From NCBI GenBank assembly GCA_905147135.1, contig LR990045.1, positions 16,902,173 through 16,966,172 on the forward strand: a stretch of 64,000 nucleotides of DNA, in the 5' to 3' direction. The translations under genes and the position numbers were made by a program. The notes under the pieces were generated by a model. That model saw nothing but the letters and a program-made list of their open reading frames with translations, did no database searches and was not told the DNA's origin. Below, in pieces: positions 1-10,421 of this stretch. The stretch's first letter is position 1, and the number at the start of each line of letters is the position of its first letter. The DNA is from Blastobasis lacticolella. Taxonomy: Eukaryota; Arthropoda; Insecta; Lepidoptera; Blastobasidae.

Positions 1-435
1 TGTTAATCTAGTTCTGGGAATTAGTAGTTTATATTTATTTCTTGTGTCTCGGTTTTGAGTATCCTTTGCATTTGTCAATTATGCAATGTATTTTCGAACA
101 TACATTAAATTTTCATAAATATACTGCCGAGGAAGAGTCAAAATACCTATCTCTTTAAAGATTTCTCTTAAAGATATCATAGGACCTAATCTATATATAG
201 ATCGAACTGCTCGCTTTTGTAAAACAAAAATTTTGTTTATATCAGCTGCTCTACCCCACAACAGAATGCCGTAAGACATTATGCTGTGGAAATAGCTATA
301 ATATACCAGACGAGCTGTTGTAATGTCCGTTAGATTTCGTATTTTTCTTATTGCATAAATCGCAGAGCTGAGTTTGCCGGTTAATTTATCTATGTGTGGG
401 CCCCATTGTAGCTTGCAGTCAACTTTTATACCCAA
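1..435 (-). pseudogene. Non-LTR retrotransposon RT C-terminal fragment
   Basis: The minus-strand frame reads LGIKVDCKLQWGPHI, then RKIRNLTD, LVYYSYFHSIMSYGILLWG and QKRAVRSIYRL. This is the pattern of the region after the RT palm in Jockey/CR1-type LINE ORF2 proteins. A TAA stop at 79-81 interrupts it, but the same frame continues with LINE-like residues (DTRNKYKLLIPRTRLT) to base 1, so the copy is decayed and runs off the window. It begins abruptly beside a (TA)n tract at 437-454, which fits 5' truncation. The first residue is encoded by TTG, so it is an internal residue and not a start. Exact clade not determined. Confidence 0.85.
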
Positions 436-436
436 G

Positions 437-454
437 AATATATATATATATATA
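437..454. repeat. (TA)n microsatellite
   Basis: A run of alternating TA sits exactly at the 5' breakpoint of the RT fragment on its left. Confidence 0.8.
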
Positions 455-3030
455 ATGCGAACTAGCTATCTACTTTACAAAATATAATATAATTATGGCA
501 AAGCCCTCCACTGTTGTGGAGAAGGCTCTATTCAAGAAATTATTTACCAACTAACTGGCAAACATACAGTAATATAGCCTGGTAACTATCTACCTACCTA
601 ACAAAATATTATATGTTATTTCAAAGCTCGTTACTGATATTAATATGGTCAATCTATGATTTAGTACCTACGAACTATAGCCAACAAACAGCAATACAAT
701 TTGCTAATGTAGCTGAGCAATCCCCAATTTATGGTCTATCTATAAGCAGACAATGAAAAAATAGTTTTATGAGGTAGGGTAAATCCAATTTAGGAGACCC
801 TATTACCACACTATTCTACTAAAAACTAGTAATACCTACAAATATTAGGTATCTGTAATCAGTGAATCACTTATCGGTCTACACCCAGGTGCCCACCCAC
901 TTTACAACGCAAATGGCATAAAAAATAGAAAAAGTAAAGTAATATAAATACAGCGGAAAAGCTAAACAGGGGAAAGGTAGACGTTATATTATGAATTAAA
1001 GTTAAAGTTAGTTGAGAGGTCTTAGAATGAAGGGGAATAAAATAAAAGAGGTAGGTACCTGCTTAGTACCTACCCTGTACCTAAGGCAAATTTGCAAAAA
1101 GGCGGAAGCACACACCCACCGTAGAGAAATAATGTGTGTGTCTTGCTCCGTGCTCGTATTGATGCGATATTGTTAATTTTGCGCAGTCTGTGTTAGTGTT
1201 GTCTAAGGTCAATGTTTTTTGTCTTCTACTTCGCTTCCACTAATTGTCAAGCGAAGAGAGACGGTAAACTGGACCTAGTGAGTGGGTAAACGTTGTTCAC
1301 TGGATAATGTGAACGCTGTGCAGTTTATAATTGCGTGTTTTGTGTTTAATAAATGTTTATAAGTAGGCGAAACAAACATAACACTCCAATACGCACGCGA
1401 ATACGTCCACAGTCAAATTCGTGGGGTTACCACCAGCGACTACCTACGTAAATATAGTAGGTAAGTAGCTATGTATCTATTTACTCGGAACTTTCTATAT
1501 GTATTACTTTGGTACTTTACACATAAATAATAATTAAAAATAATAATAGGGGTCAAGTTGCACCAACTTCCTATGTCACTGTAGTAGGTTCGTACCTATC
1601 TGACAAAAGATTGAAGCATGAGTAGGTAACCTGTTTACTTATTTTTTATAATGTTATATTCAACCATGTTAAGTTTACTATGAACAAGATCTATGTTCCG
1701 ACAAGATGCGTTCTCTTCTTTGCTATCAGTCCCGGGTCAACGACCGCGGCTTTGCAATCTGTTGCAACGACAATCGAGTGCAACACCTATCGCACAGGTA
1801 CTCACTCACCGGTAGTAATAACAATCAATCAAGAATGAATACGTTTAATAGGTACGTAGGTGTAGAAAGATAGTTGCAATCTGTTTTGAAAATTATTCAA
1901 GTCCTTAACAAAATTACCTATTCGAAATATTATACAACGTACATCGACAGGCCTAACTAAATATGTGCGTGAAAGTTAATAAAAATATCAAAACAAAACA
2001 ATACTCGCCTTTTTTGTAGTCCTCTGATTTCGGTCGAACAAAGGCGACCGTTACAACTTTAGTGTCGTTGTAATAACTTATTTGCCACGAACACTGGCAC
2101 CACAGAAATCGTAATACTTATTTATTATTATAAACTGTCACAAATTAATTACTAGTTGAAACTTATTAACAATTATAACTATTTTTAAAACAAATTAATT
2201 GACGAATACACAATTTAACGTCTTAACCCGGGTATTTTCAACTACCCTCTTCATCACTATCACACGCCCGACCCAAGTAAACTTTATGTATATTTTGGGA
2301 TTAAATAGGCATTTATGAATTATCTATGTTTTCACACTATATTTACAGAGCTTGTCAAATTATTTAAGTCAAGAAATTAATGAAACCTCAAGATATTAAA
2401 CAAAAAATTTCATGAAATAAGAATCTTCAACGCATATTCTATATACCTCTACACACATTCTTCAAGCGATAACCAGCGACTTATAATAAACTTAAAAGGT
2501 AGTGGTCTAATGCACTTAACTAATAAAATAAAATAACAAAATATTAAATTATTGTACTGATAGATAAACTGAAACGTTTGTTTACAAATATTTGTTTGAC
2601 AATCAAATTGCTTGTCAAACTAACATTTACACGCTTTTTATCCAAAAGGGCCGCTCTACTTAACCGTGGAGATAGCTAACTTTCCAATCACTTTGGCGAT
2701 AACATATTACATAGTGAGTAATAGAGAGATATGTGAAAATAACCATATCGGCGTAACCCCTATAGGTACGTACGGGTTCGTGTTGGAATGAAACTTTCAT
2801 GTTGTTGAGGGAATGCAAGAGATTAGACAAAAAACACACGGTAAACCAATTTGCCGGGCGTCAGAGAGATTTAGAAGATTTTTATATATTAGGAGAAATA
2901 CCACTTTATCTGTGAGCATGACAAAAATAATTAAGTAATATTATCTATCAATAATTTAAGTCAAAGTGACTATCTGAGGTTGGAATTAGCCCACAGGGTC
3001 ACTTCACTACCACAGAAATGAAAATAAGTT
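455..3030. other. AT-rich non-coding stretch, no gene seen
   Basis: I find no supported gene. Many short GTAGGTA/TACCTAC words occur, as is usual in moth DNA. The part from about 1090 to 1440 is richer in GC and less repeat-like than its surroundings and could hold an unrecognised exon or regulatory DNA, but nothing in it can be named. Confidence 0.6.
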
Positions 3031-3045
3031 TAAAGCTTGACCGGA

Positions 3046-3053
3046 GACAGAGG
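3046..3053. repeat. hAT target-site duplication, left copy
   Basis: The 8-bp sequence GACAGAGG is repeated at 4081-4088, immediately outside the other TIR. The empty site in the R1 copy at 38144-38610 carries a single copy in reverse complement. Confidence 0.9.
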
Positions 3054-4080
3054 CAGGCGCGGATCCAGGATTTAGTCGGGGGGGAAGTTATAGGTATTCT
3101 CTACTCTAAGAGCGAGCGCCCTGAGTACAAAGAATTTGCCCTTTTTAGTAGGGGAACAATAAAAATAGAGTTTAAAACCTGGAGGAGAATAACGTAGGTA
3201 AGTGTGAGCGAGTGGAGCGTGCTCGAAAATTTTCACATTTTGGGTCTTAAAAGCTGCGGTGATCAATGAATGAGCGACCGGAGCGAGTCCGAATTGTTTT
3301 ATGTTTAAGGTCTTAAAAGCCGGAGGGAATGGAACGAATGAGCGAGCGGAGTGATCTCGTAATTTGTGATATTTTGGATTATAAAAGCTTTAGGTGATCA
3401 TTAAATTAAAGAGCGAGCTCGCTATTTTAGATATTTTTGGTCTTAACAGCAATGGGTAATAGTACTTTAAGGCGTCACAAAACTAATTTAGGCAAAATCA
3501 ATGAATGAGTAACCGCAAAGAGTTAGGTAAATGTTAGGAAAAATATCTGAAACCTATGTATGAGCGAGCGAAGCGAGCTAAAGCTGGGGTGAGCAATAAA
3601 TTAATGAGCGAGCTCGGAATTTTCATCATTTTTGCATTAGGTGCTGTGACTATGTGTAATGCTGATCGTAATAAAAGACTATAAAATAAATTAAAATTAT
3701 TGAATGAGCAATCGAAGCGCGCACGAAACTTTTAATGTGTTGTTCTTAAAACCTGCTTTATTAATGATGAATGAATGAATGATGTAATAAAATAATGATT
3801 GTTAAAATAAATTTTTGAGAATTTTAGGTTTTGTAATATTCGTGAATAGTATGAAAAATTAAGGCAATGAATGAGCAAGCGACGCGAGCTTGAAATTTTT
3901 GGCATTTCAGTTCTAAGATGTTGGAGTGATTGATTAAATAAATAAACAAATTAAGCGAGCGCAGCGAGCTTCGTATTTTTGGCTATTGGGCTCATAAAAG
4001 CGTAGGCGATTGTAAGTCAGAGTCGGGGCTTAGGGGGGGAGTAATTGCACCCATTGCCCCCCCCCCTGGATCCGCGCCTG
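3054..4080. mobile_element. Non-autonomous hAT-type DNA transposon
   Basis: Both ends carry the inverted terminal repeat CAGGCGCGGATCCAGG, followed on each side by a G- or C-run. The element is flanked by a perfect 8-bp direct repeat GACAGAGG (3046-3053 and 4081-4088). CAG-starting TIRs and 8-bp target duplications are hallmarks of the hAT superfamily. It interrupts repeat R1, whose second copy at 38.1-38.6 kb shows the empty site. No transposase frame is present. The interior is a degenerate tandem array described separately, so the element must have been moved by a transposase made elsewhere. Confidence 0.9.
3105..3985. repeat. Degenerate tandem array of GAGCGAGCGGAGCGAG units
   Basis: About eleven copies of a motif close to TGAGCGAGCGGAGCGAGCT occur inside the hAT element (for example near 3205, 3272, 3339, 3561, 3872 and 3953). 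The first units are about 67 bp apart, and each is followed by a second motif close to GGTCTTAAAAGC. Later units drift and vary in spacing. It may be a transposase-binding array or simply a minisatellite that grew inside the element. Confidence 0.75.
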
Positions 4081-4088
4081 GACAGAGG
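4081..4088. repeat. hAT target-site duplication, right copy
   Basis: Right-hand GACAGAGG copy, identical to 3046-3053. Confidence 0.9.
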
Positions 4089-4531
4089 TGACCTGTCAAT
4101 GGTGGCGCTAGTTCTGCGTTTTATGTAGCAACACCGGAAGAATGTAGTATTCTGTGACAGAAACCGAATGTCACCAACAATGGGACATGGATAAGAAGAA
4201 AAGTGGCGGAAAAAGAAACTAACATGTCCCGATTGTGAGATTAGAATAATGACGTTTCGGAAAAGACCTAGCACGCTCCTTCATGGAATTATGATTCTTG
4301 TCAAATGTATCAACATTTGACGTAGTAGACGTTGACACCTAAGTTAGACAGAATGAACCAACTAATTTTAAATGGTGTACAATAATGAAGGCCGCTAAAT
4401 AAGGTTATAGAATTCTCAATAGCGTCGAGTTATATTTCCTCTATATAGTTTATCATTGCCAGTAAAATAAATTTAGTGTACTAGTTTTTCCGCAATGTGT
4501 CAAAGTAACCTGAAGTCGTGGTACCCCTATA

Positions 4532-4985
4532 TTTATTTTATTTTTATTTTTGGGCTCACTACCAACTTGGCAAAGAAAATATTTAAGCAACATAAAATTT
4601 ATTTCAAGCATACACCAACGCTGTAAATATTATCAGGTTCAATAAAGCATTTACTCGTACATTAAGCTTGGCATGCAGTTTGCGAACACCAGTGATGATG
4701 GAAACCGCACAGCTCGGTTACATGCGAATCGAATGTTTTAATTAGCAAAACCCAATGAACGATGAACAATGTGTTTGCTTTATCATTGCCAATTCGATTG
4801 CATACGACACGGTGAAAATTCGTTGACTCTAAATGCGTTGAGTCAATATAATTAAAATATTGTTTTTTATCTTATTTATTGTTTAGCATGATAGTGGAAT
4901 TATAACGAAGTGATGGGAAATTGTTTGAAAAAATCACTGGACCTGATAATTGTTCTACAATTTGGAAAAAAGAAATATTAACATT
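4532..4985. other. Non-coding stretch, no feature seen
   Basis: AT-rich sequence with no recognisable gene or repeat boundary. Confidence 0.5.
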
Positions 4986-5235
4986 GATGTCCCGGTTGTG
5001 CTTTAGCGCACGAGGGCCCGGGGCCCGCCTTAACCATGATTCAGGATTTGGCAGGTCAGATAATTACAGTGGAGCGACTGCCATCAGACCACTATGGCCC
5101 TGCTACCAGGGGAACCAGATCAGATTGGATCATGATAACACCTTCAGGCGCCTGAATGGGCAAGTAACCTCACGATGTTTTCCCTCACCGTATGAGCATC
5201 GGGCAGCATTCAACTAATGTACATAAGTCAGATAA
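4986..5235 (-). mobile_element. SINE1 long form, 5'-truncated copy
   Basis: Read on the minus strand, it begins in the SINE1 body (GGTGAGGGAAAACATCGTGA, then CATTCAGGCGCC) and continues through GGCAGTCGCTCCACTGTAAT to a GC-rich end containing GGGCCCCGGGCCCTCG. The same order occurs in the interrupted copy at 53975-54139 plus 56260-56428, which also has the tRNA-like head. This copy lacks that head. Confidence 0.7.
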
Positions 5236-5423
5236 AACAGTTCTACAATGTTGGTAAAGGCAATTAATCCCAAGTTTCCCTCCACCTACGGCGCGGCGGC
5301 GTAATTACGAAATTTATAAAAAAATAGAAGCGGCACTGGTCTAGTAACACCGTGCTTGCTACACCAATAACCAAGGTTCAGCAACGCTCGGGTACCTCGT
5401 GACAATATTAAAAAAAATCCAAT

Positions 5424-6522
5424 CTCTTTTTTAGGGTTCCGTACCAGAGTGGTAAAAAAGGAGCCCTATTACTAAAACTCCGATGTCTGTCTGTCACAGG
5501 CCTGTATGTTTGGCAATCGTAACAGCAGGTATACTTAAAATGTTCACAGAATATGTATAACAAATAATTCATATTAATAAATGATGAAACAGTGTAGTAT
5601 ACAAGGAGCATGCTTTTTCGTTTTTTGTTATTTCTCTATCGTAGTAACGCCAATACATGCAAGCACAAAACTTTGTGTGATTTTAATACTTACATAAAGT
5701 CCACTTTTTATATTTTCCCGTTCATTTCAAATGCAATGCCTATTCAACCCGTTCCCGTTAGAAGCGGATATGTCCTTTTATACACATCCTATTTCCTCTA
5801 CTCAAAGTTAATTTTCAGAAATCCTTTCTTAGTGCCCAATTACGTCATATTAGGAACCTCCGTGCAAAATTTCAATTTCGGAGATTGAGGATCTAGAAGT
5901 TTCGTCTGTACGTTGTTAGAAGTAAGCCAATATTACAAAATTCTAACCCTTGTTTCACCTACCTAAAAGGACAAATTTATAATAATCTTCAATTTATTGT
6001 TAATCATTTGTTTGATAGAATATTTCACAGCCTTAGGAGATCAATTTCCAAAAATACGTTCATGATGTTGCAAACCTCCATAAATATTTTAACCTCCTAG
6101 TTCCAACGGTTTCGGCTGTACGCTGTCAGTTGTCAGAAATGCAAACTTTAACCCCCATAGGGGATAAATTTCAAAAAATCCCTTCTTAGTGCGCACCCAC
6201 ATCATATAATATACCTAGGTGCAAAATTTCCAGCTGCTATATTAAGCGGTTTAGGCTCTGCGTTATCGCACAGATTTTGTCTACAGTTATATATATCAAT
6301 ATCGACTTAGGCGAATTACATGTTTACCTTAACCCCTACCCTAACCTTTTTCTTATACTACGCAATTACAAACGAGCAGACATCCCACCCGATGGTGAGC
6401 GGTAACTGTAGCCCACAACATCAACGATTCGTGCTTTATGCAACCTAAGAATTATGTTTTTGTGTTATGGTACGGAACTTTCAGTATGCGAGTTCGACTC
6501 GCACTTGGCCGGAATTTAAGTA
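5424..6522 (+). repeat. Interspersed element with GGGTTCCGTACC-type inverted ends
   Basis: The left end reads TTAGGGTTCCGTACCA and the right end GGTACGGAACTTTC, then a block close to CGAGTTCGACTCGCACTTGG. The ends form a short inverted repeat. Recollection, not a search, says that sequences of this type are abundant in moth and butterfly genomes. The interior holds about three diverged modules of roughly 200 bp (near 5815, 6030 and 6165), each with a phrase like AAATTTCAAAAAATCC and a later CGTCTGTACG-like phrase. A fragment of repeat E lies at 6361-6420. There is no credible coding frame. Confidence 0.65.
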
Positions 6523-6582
6523 CAGTCCTGGTTAAACATATTTGGTTTCATTAATTAAAACAACAAAAAAGTAAAAAAACCA

Positions 6583-6752
6583 CCGACCAAGTTTACTTTA
6601 ACCATTTTTTTTTTCTAAACTACAGACCCGATTCTAATGAAACATAGCTAAGAACCATCACGATTAATCGGGCTTTCAACTACAGAGACACAAAGCCCCA
6701 GATACACACGTCAAACTTACAACAACCCTCTGTTTACGCCGGGGGTTTGAAC
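6583..6752 (+). repeat. Interspersed repeat C, copy 1
   Basis: CCGACCAAGTTTACTTTAA, CCCGATTCTAATGAAAC, CACAAAGCCCCAGATACA and CGTCAAACTTACAACA occur in the same order as in the copy at 57965-58192. It is a short non-coding repeat of lepidopteran type. Confidence 0.65.
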
Positions 6753-7802
6753 GAAAAATGAATTCGTCACTGGTGCTCTACTCCCGCAACCAACCGAAGC
6801 CTCCGGGTGATTATCGCATATTTATCTATAACAGAATCGGTGTCAACACAAAAGTCGCGTCGGGAGCGTGCTGCCGTCGCCTGGGCGCTGTTTGCACTTA
6901 ATTAGCGGAATCGCTGCAGCGCTTTACGGCGCTCGTTCCATCACCGAGGCCGCGGCTGCTAGTGTTGTTTGCCTTGCTGTTGCCTGATTTGAAGCTATTT
7001 CGTGATCCCCCCTGTCTAGAAGAAGATTTGATGGGGGATTACTATGTGGATTTAGTATTTATTACTTAGACCCACAAAAGTGGTGGTAACAAGTTACTTT
7101 GATATGTACTTAGTACCTTGATACCTTATTGCTAAGGGGACGCAATAGTATATTTTAAACCAAGGGCATATTGGACTCTACTGTCAACTTCCGAGCATAG
7201 CGCGGCTAACTTCCAGCTGCGGTAACTACTTCCATCAGACTACTTTTTTGCCATCTTATAGTGGTAAAAAAAACAAGGTTTTGTCCCAGAAGCGAATATT
7301 TATCATACCATATGTGAGATAACTAAAGCACTTAAAGCATCCGATTTATCAAACTCCTCAAAACTACCCTCTATTTGCGTTTCTCGTTAGAAAACTACCT
7401 ACAACTCTAAAATATTAAACTCCAAACACCCACACTACTGGACCGTTCCAGAAACACCGCACTCCATAAAAATAGGGCGAATAGAGGCGTGCATGCGACT
7501 GACAGCGCACTCTTAAATCAAGACAGATCGATTGCATTTGGCACGGATGGGGTGGGATTAGACGGTGAAATGTGGAGATCTTTAAGGCGCCTGTCCCGCG
7601 ATTAATCTAAGCATGGGTGGTACGCGCTTAACAATAAATAGTGTGTCTGCGATTCTGGTATTCGTACTTCAATATTTTTCAGCGCCCTACGTTTGAAACT
7701 ACGACTGATATGTCGGGTTTTTGTTTTTCTGGTTCGAGGGATGCAATTTCACAGATTGAATATTTATGAATGATTAAAAATCAATAACGATGGAGTGATG
7801 AT
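6753..7802. other. Low-repeat non-coding stretch with GC-rich patch
   Basis: No gene supported. The segment 6840-6990 is clearly richer in GC (for example GCTGCCGTCGCCTGGGCGCT) than the surrounding DNA and matches nothing else in the window, as does 7440-7640. These are candidates for conserved non-coding sequence; the window alone cannot show it. Confidence 0.45.
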
Positions 7803-7913
7803 TTGCGAAAGACTGCGGGTATGCTGGATGCGGCAAGCCGAGGACAGGGTGCATTTTCGCTTATTGGGTGAGGCCTATGTCCAGCAGTAGACTAGGCTAA
7901 TGATGGTGATGAT
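7803..7913 (+). mobile_element. RTE-type LINE 3'-end fragment
   Basis: GCTGGATGCGGCAAGCCGAG is followed by TGGGTGAGGCCTATGTCCAG and CAGTAGACTAG, ending in TGATGGTGATGATAA. The piece at 48909-49343 has the same order (GGATGCGGAAAGCACAGGAC, GGGGGAGGCCTATGCCCAGC, TGATATGATGA), where it encodes the last residues of an RTE-like ORF. It is a severely 5'-truncated copy with a TGATGA-type tail. Confidence 0.8.
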
Positions 7914-9635
7914 AAAAAGTCAATGATATACGTTTATTCAATAAACAAGCCTTCATGTCACAGATTCGTAGAGTGTAATGGTACGGGGGCTGGGCGGAGG
8001 CGGATGGGCCTAGTTAAAATCCGCCCCGCCCACCCTAGGACTAACCGTTTACTTATAAATAATAAGCTAAATCTATAATATTGTCTACATCTACCTAAAT
8101 ATCCTGACTATTTTATTTCTACCACTAACTGATTTGTCGGTTAAATGCTTTCACCTTCACAGGAATACTGATTAAAGCTATCAAATCGAGGTTCATGAAG
8201 GCTTCACGCCTTCATAGTCCGTAGCTGGCGATATGTCACGAACACCTTGCGACACCTTTAACCTATGAAATATGCATAAAATCGTAAAATTTACTGCAAG
8301 CTCTCTAGAACGAACTACTAGACTTAATTTATCCAAGCTATAGGTACTGTTTTTAATTACACATATTTACCATTTACTAGAATACCTATATTTTTTTAGC
8401 CAGTGCAATAATTATTAAACGAATTTATAATTAAATACATGATAAAACTCCTTAACAGATTTTTCTGGAAATAATCTACCCTGATAATTATAATGACGTT
8501 TCTACCTATGTAACGACACGCTGTCGATAACCAAATTTTACGCAAACATATCCGCAGCCAGAATATAGTAACATCATACATACATAATAAAGAATACCGA
8601 AGGGATTTCGAAGTTATTTGATCTGTTGGTCCCGAAAAAATGATTTTTGTAACTTTAAAGTTCTTCTTTAAAGCTTCGAACTCCGCGCAGGTGAAACCGC
8701 AAAATAACTAGTTGCAATATAAAATTTACACATTTTTTGTAACTTAAAATTTCTTACATCTGAAACTTTAGCATTTTAAGCTTGCTCAAACTGCGAAGTT
8801 AGGCAAATGATACCTCAGGGACTGGAATATTTCGCAATCTCTTCTCAGCACGAGATGGGTTGCCTAAAGTTTTTGTAAAAGAACTTCGCCCACGATGTCA
8901 GCGGCTCATAGCTAAAACAAGACAATAGACACTCACGATAGTTGAGCAGTTAACTTTTGTATTACAGTTGGGAGTATTCTTTCTTTTTCGTTCAAAAGAA
9001 ATGCTGCCACTTATATTTTCATGACTATGATTGTTACAAACAGTAGTATAATCTAGGAATACCCATGATGTAACGATGTATTTTTTTTTATTTCTTACCT
9101 CTATCGATGATTGTTTGCATTATGGCTTATGTCAGTGCGAAAGGAAGAGCTAAACATATAGGCAATCTACCGGCGACCTGGTCATCGGTCTATCTTGCTA
9201 GAGAAAGGCGTGCCCATTGAATCCTTTTGGAAACCTACACCTTTCGTGTGGGCGGACAGCACAATGGCGACGTGATGATGTGCATGAGATTGAGCATGAA
9301 AGGGATTTTGTATCTAGGAAAAATTTTAGACGGATTTTTTAGCGAACATTTTCGAGGCTCCACATCAGGATATATCTTCGGCAAATTAACCTCGTGTGCA
9401 TTGTTCCAAACGTTCGTAACAAAATAACCAACCGCACTGTGCGGAGTCCGCGAGCGGACTGATAAACGTTACTTCAACTGCCCCGAGCCCCCGCGTTCAG
9501 CCCAGAAATGTCACATGACGTCACCCACTCTGCCCCCCACCACCGCCTTAGTTGTCGACCTTTGATTGTCGCACGGATGGCGGGCACGGTCTGAGAGGCG
9601 CGGGACGACTGGCTGTAGTCCAGCATCGAACTGCA
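7914..9635. other. Non-coding stretch; CRE-like palindrome at 9516-9523
   Basis: I see no supported gene. Bases 9430-9635 are GC-rich, contain the near-palindromic CGCACTGTGCGGAGTCCGCG region, and hold a perfect TGACGTCA (9516-9523), the core of a cAMP-response-element type site. Without a gene beside it, a promoter cannot be claimed. A short frame at 9227-9427 has no recognisable domain. Confidence 0.4.
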
Positions 9636-10421
9636 CTCGCAGAAAAAAAAACCCGTATAATAGGTCCGAAACTTTATGATAACCTACCCACGTCTATCAA
9701 GAAAGAACAAACTGACGAAACGTTTGCCCGCCGGCCGAGAAACTTTTTATTGGACAATGTATTCTATTCTGTAAATGAATACCTTACATATAAGGAAGAT
9801 TAAATTGTATTTCTTTGACATTCAATGTGGTTATTATATGTATAAAATACAATTAATTTTACTTTTGACATATAAATTAATCTATTGACATTTTTTGCAG
9901 TTATTGTTATTATTATTGTTGACATTTGATGACATATCACATTCATTGTATTCATTATTTTGATATTTTATCTTCTGGGTAACTAATTAATATACTTCTA
10001 AATGTGATTATATGTATTATTAATTGTATTTTGACATATCCATTGATTTTGTTATTGACATTGTTGTAGTTATTTTTGTTATAGACATTTAATCTTAAAT
10101 ATTGAATTTCTTATTTGTATTTTTGACATTTGATTGTGTAATTTACCAATATTGACATATATTTCATTTATTATTTTATTGAATATTTTACCTCCTGGGT
10201 AATTTATTAATTAGAGAAAATTCTTATCTATATTTTATATAAAACTTCGGACTATTAATTTTTTTTTTAAATTAATACTTTTTTAAATAAGTTTTACAAT
10301 TATGTAATTTTCTATAATATTGTATTCATTTTGACGATCTCTTTTATAGATATATGATGATAAATGTAATATTATTATGTAAACTGTAGAAGAGTAATAA
10401 ATAAATCTAAAATCTAAATCT
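9636..10421 (+). pseudogene. LINE 3' end: RT C-terminus plus 3' UTR
   Basis: The plus-strand frame KTRIIGPKLYDNLPTSIKK to FLLDNVFYSVNEYL (about 9645-9803) matches the closing segment of many CR1/Jockey-type RT proteins, where GPKLYN-LP is typical. It is followed by about 600 bp of very AT-rich 3' UTR and an AATAAATCTAAAATCTAAAT tail (about 10398-10421). The UTR repeats TTGACAT-like words about nine times and has a diverged duplication (near 9955 and near 10170, both with CTGGGTAA). The RT catalytic part is absent, so the copy is 5'-truncated. Confidence 0.8.

Larger units (their letters stand above)
3031..4531 (+). repeat. Interspersed repeat R1, copy A (split by hAT element)
   Basis: The sequence starts TAAAGCTTGACCGGAGACAG and ends GTGGTACCCCTATA. 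Its reverse complement is found at 38144-38610 with high similarity over the full length. Copy A is 1,501 bp. Subtracting the 1,027-bp hAT insertion and one 8-bp target duplication leaves 466 bp, against 467 bp for copy B, so both ends are well defined. There are no terminal inverted repeats and no coding frame. Both copies have TA at each end, which may be a TA target duplication. The class is unknown; a non-autonomous transposon or SINE-like unit are options. Confidence 0.8.

Noticed and set aside
1090..1440. Possible solo LTR or promoter
   Set aside because: No TG...CA boundaries, target duplication or second copy could be found.
3105..3985. CRISPR-like repeat array
   Set aside because: Units are degenerate, spacing is irregular, and they lie inside a eukaryotic hAT-type transposon.
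9516..9523. TGACGTCA as a CRE promoter site
   Set aside because: An 8-bp match alone in 64 kb of sequence, with no gene beside it, does not justify a promoter call.
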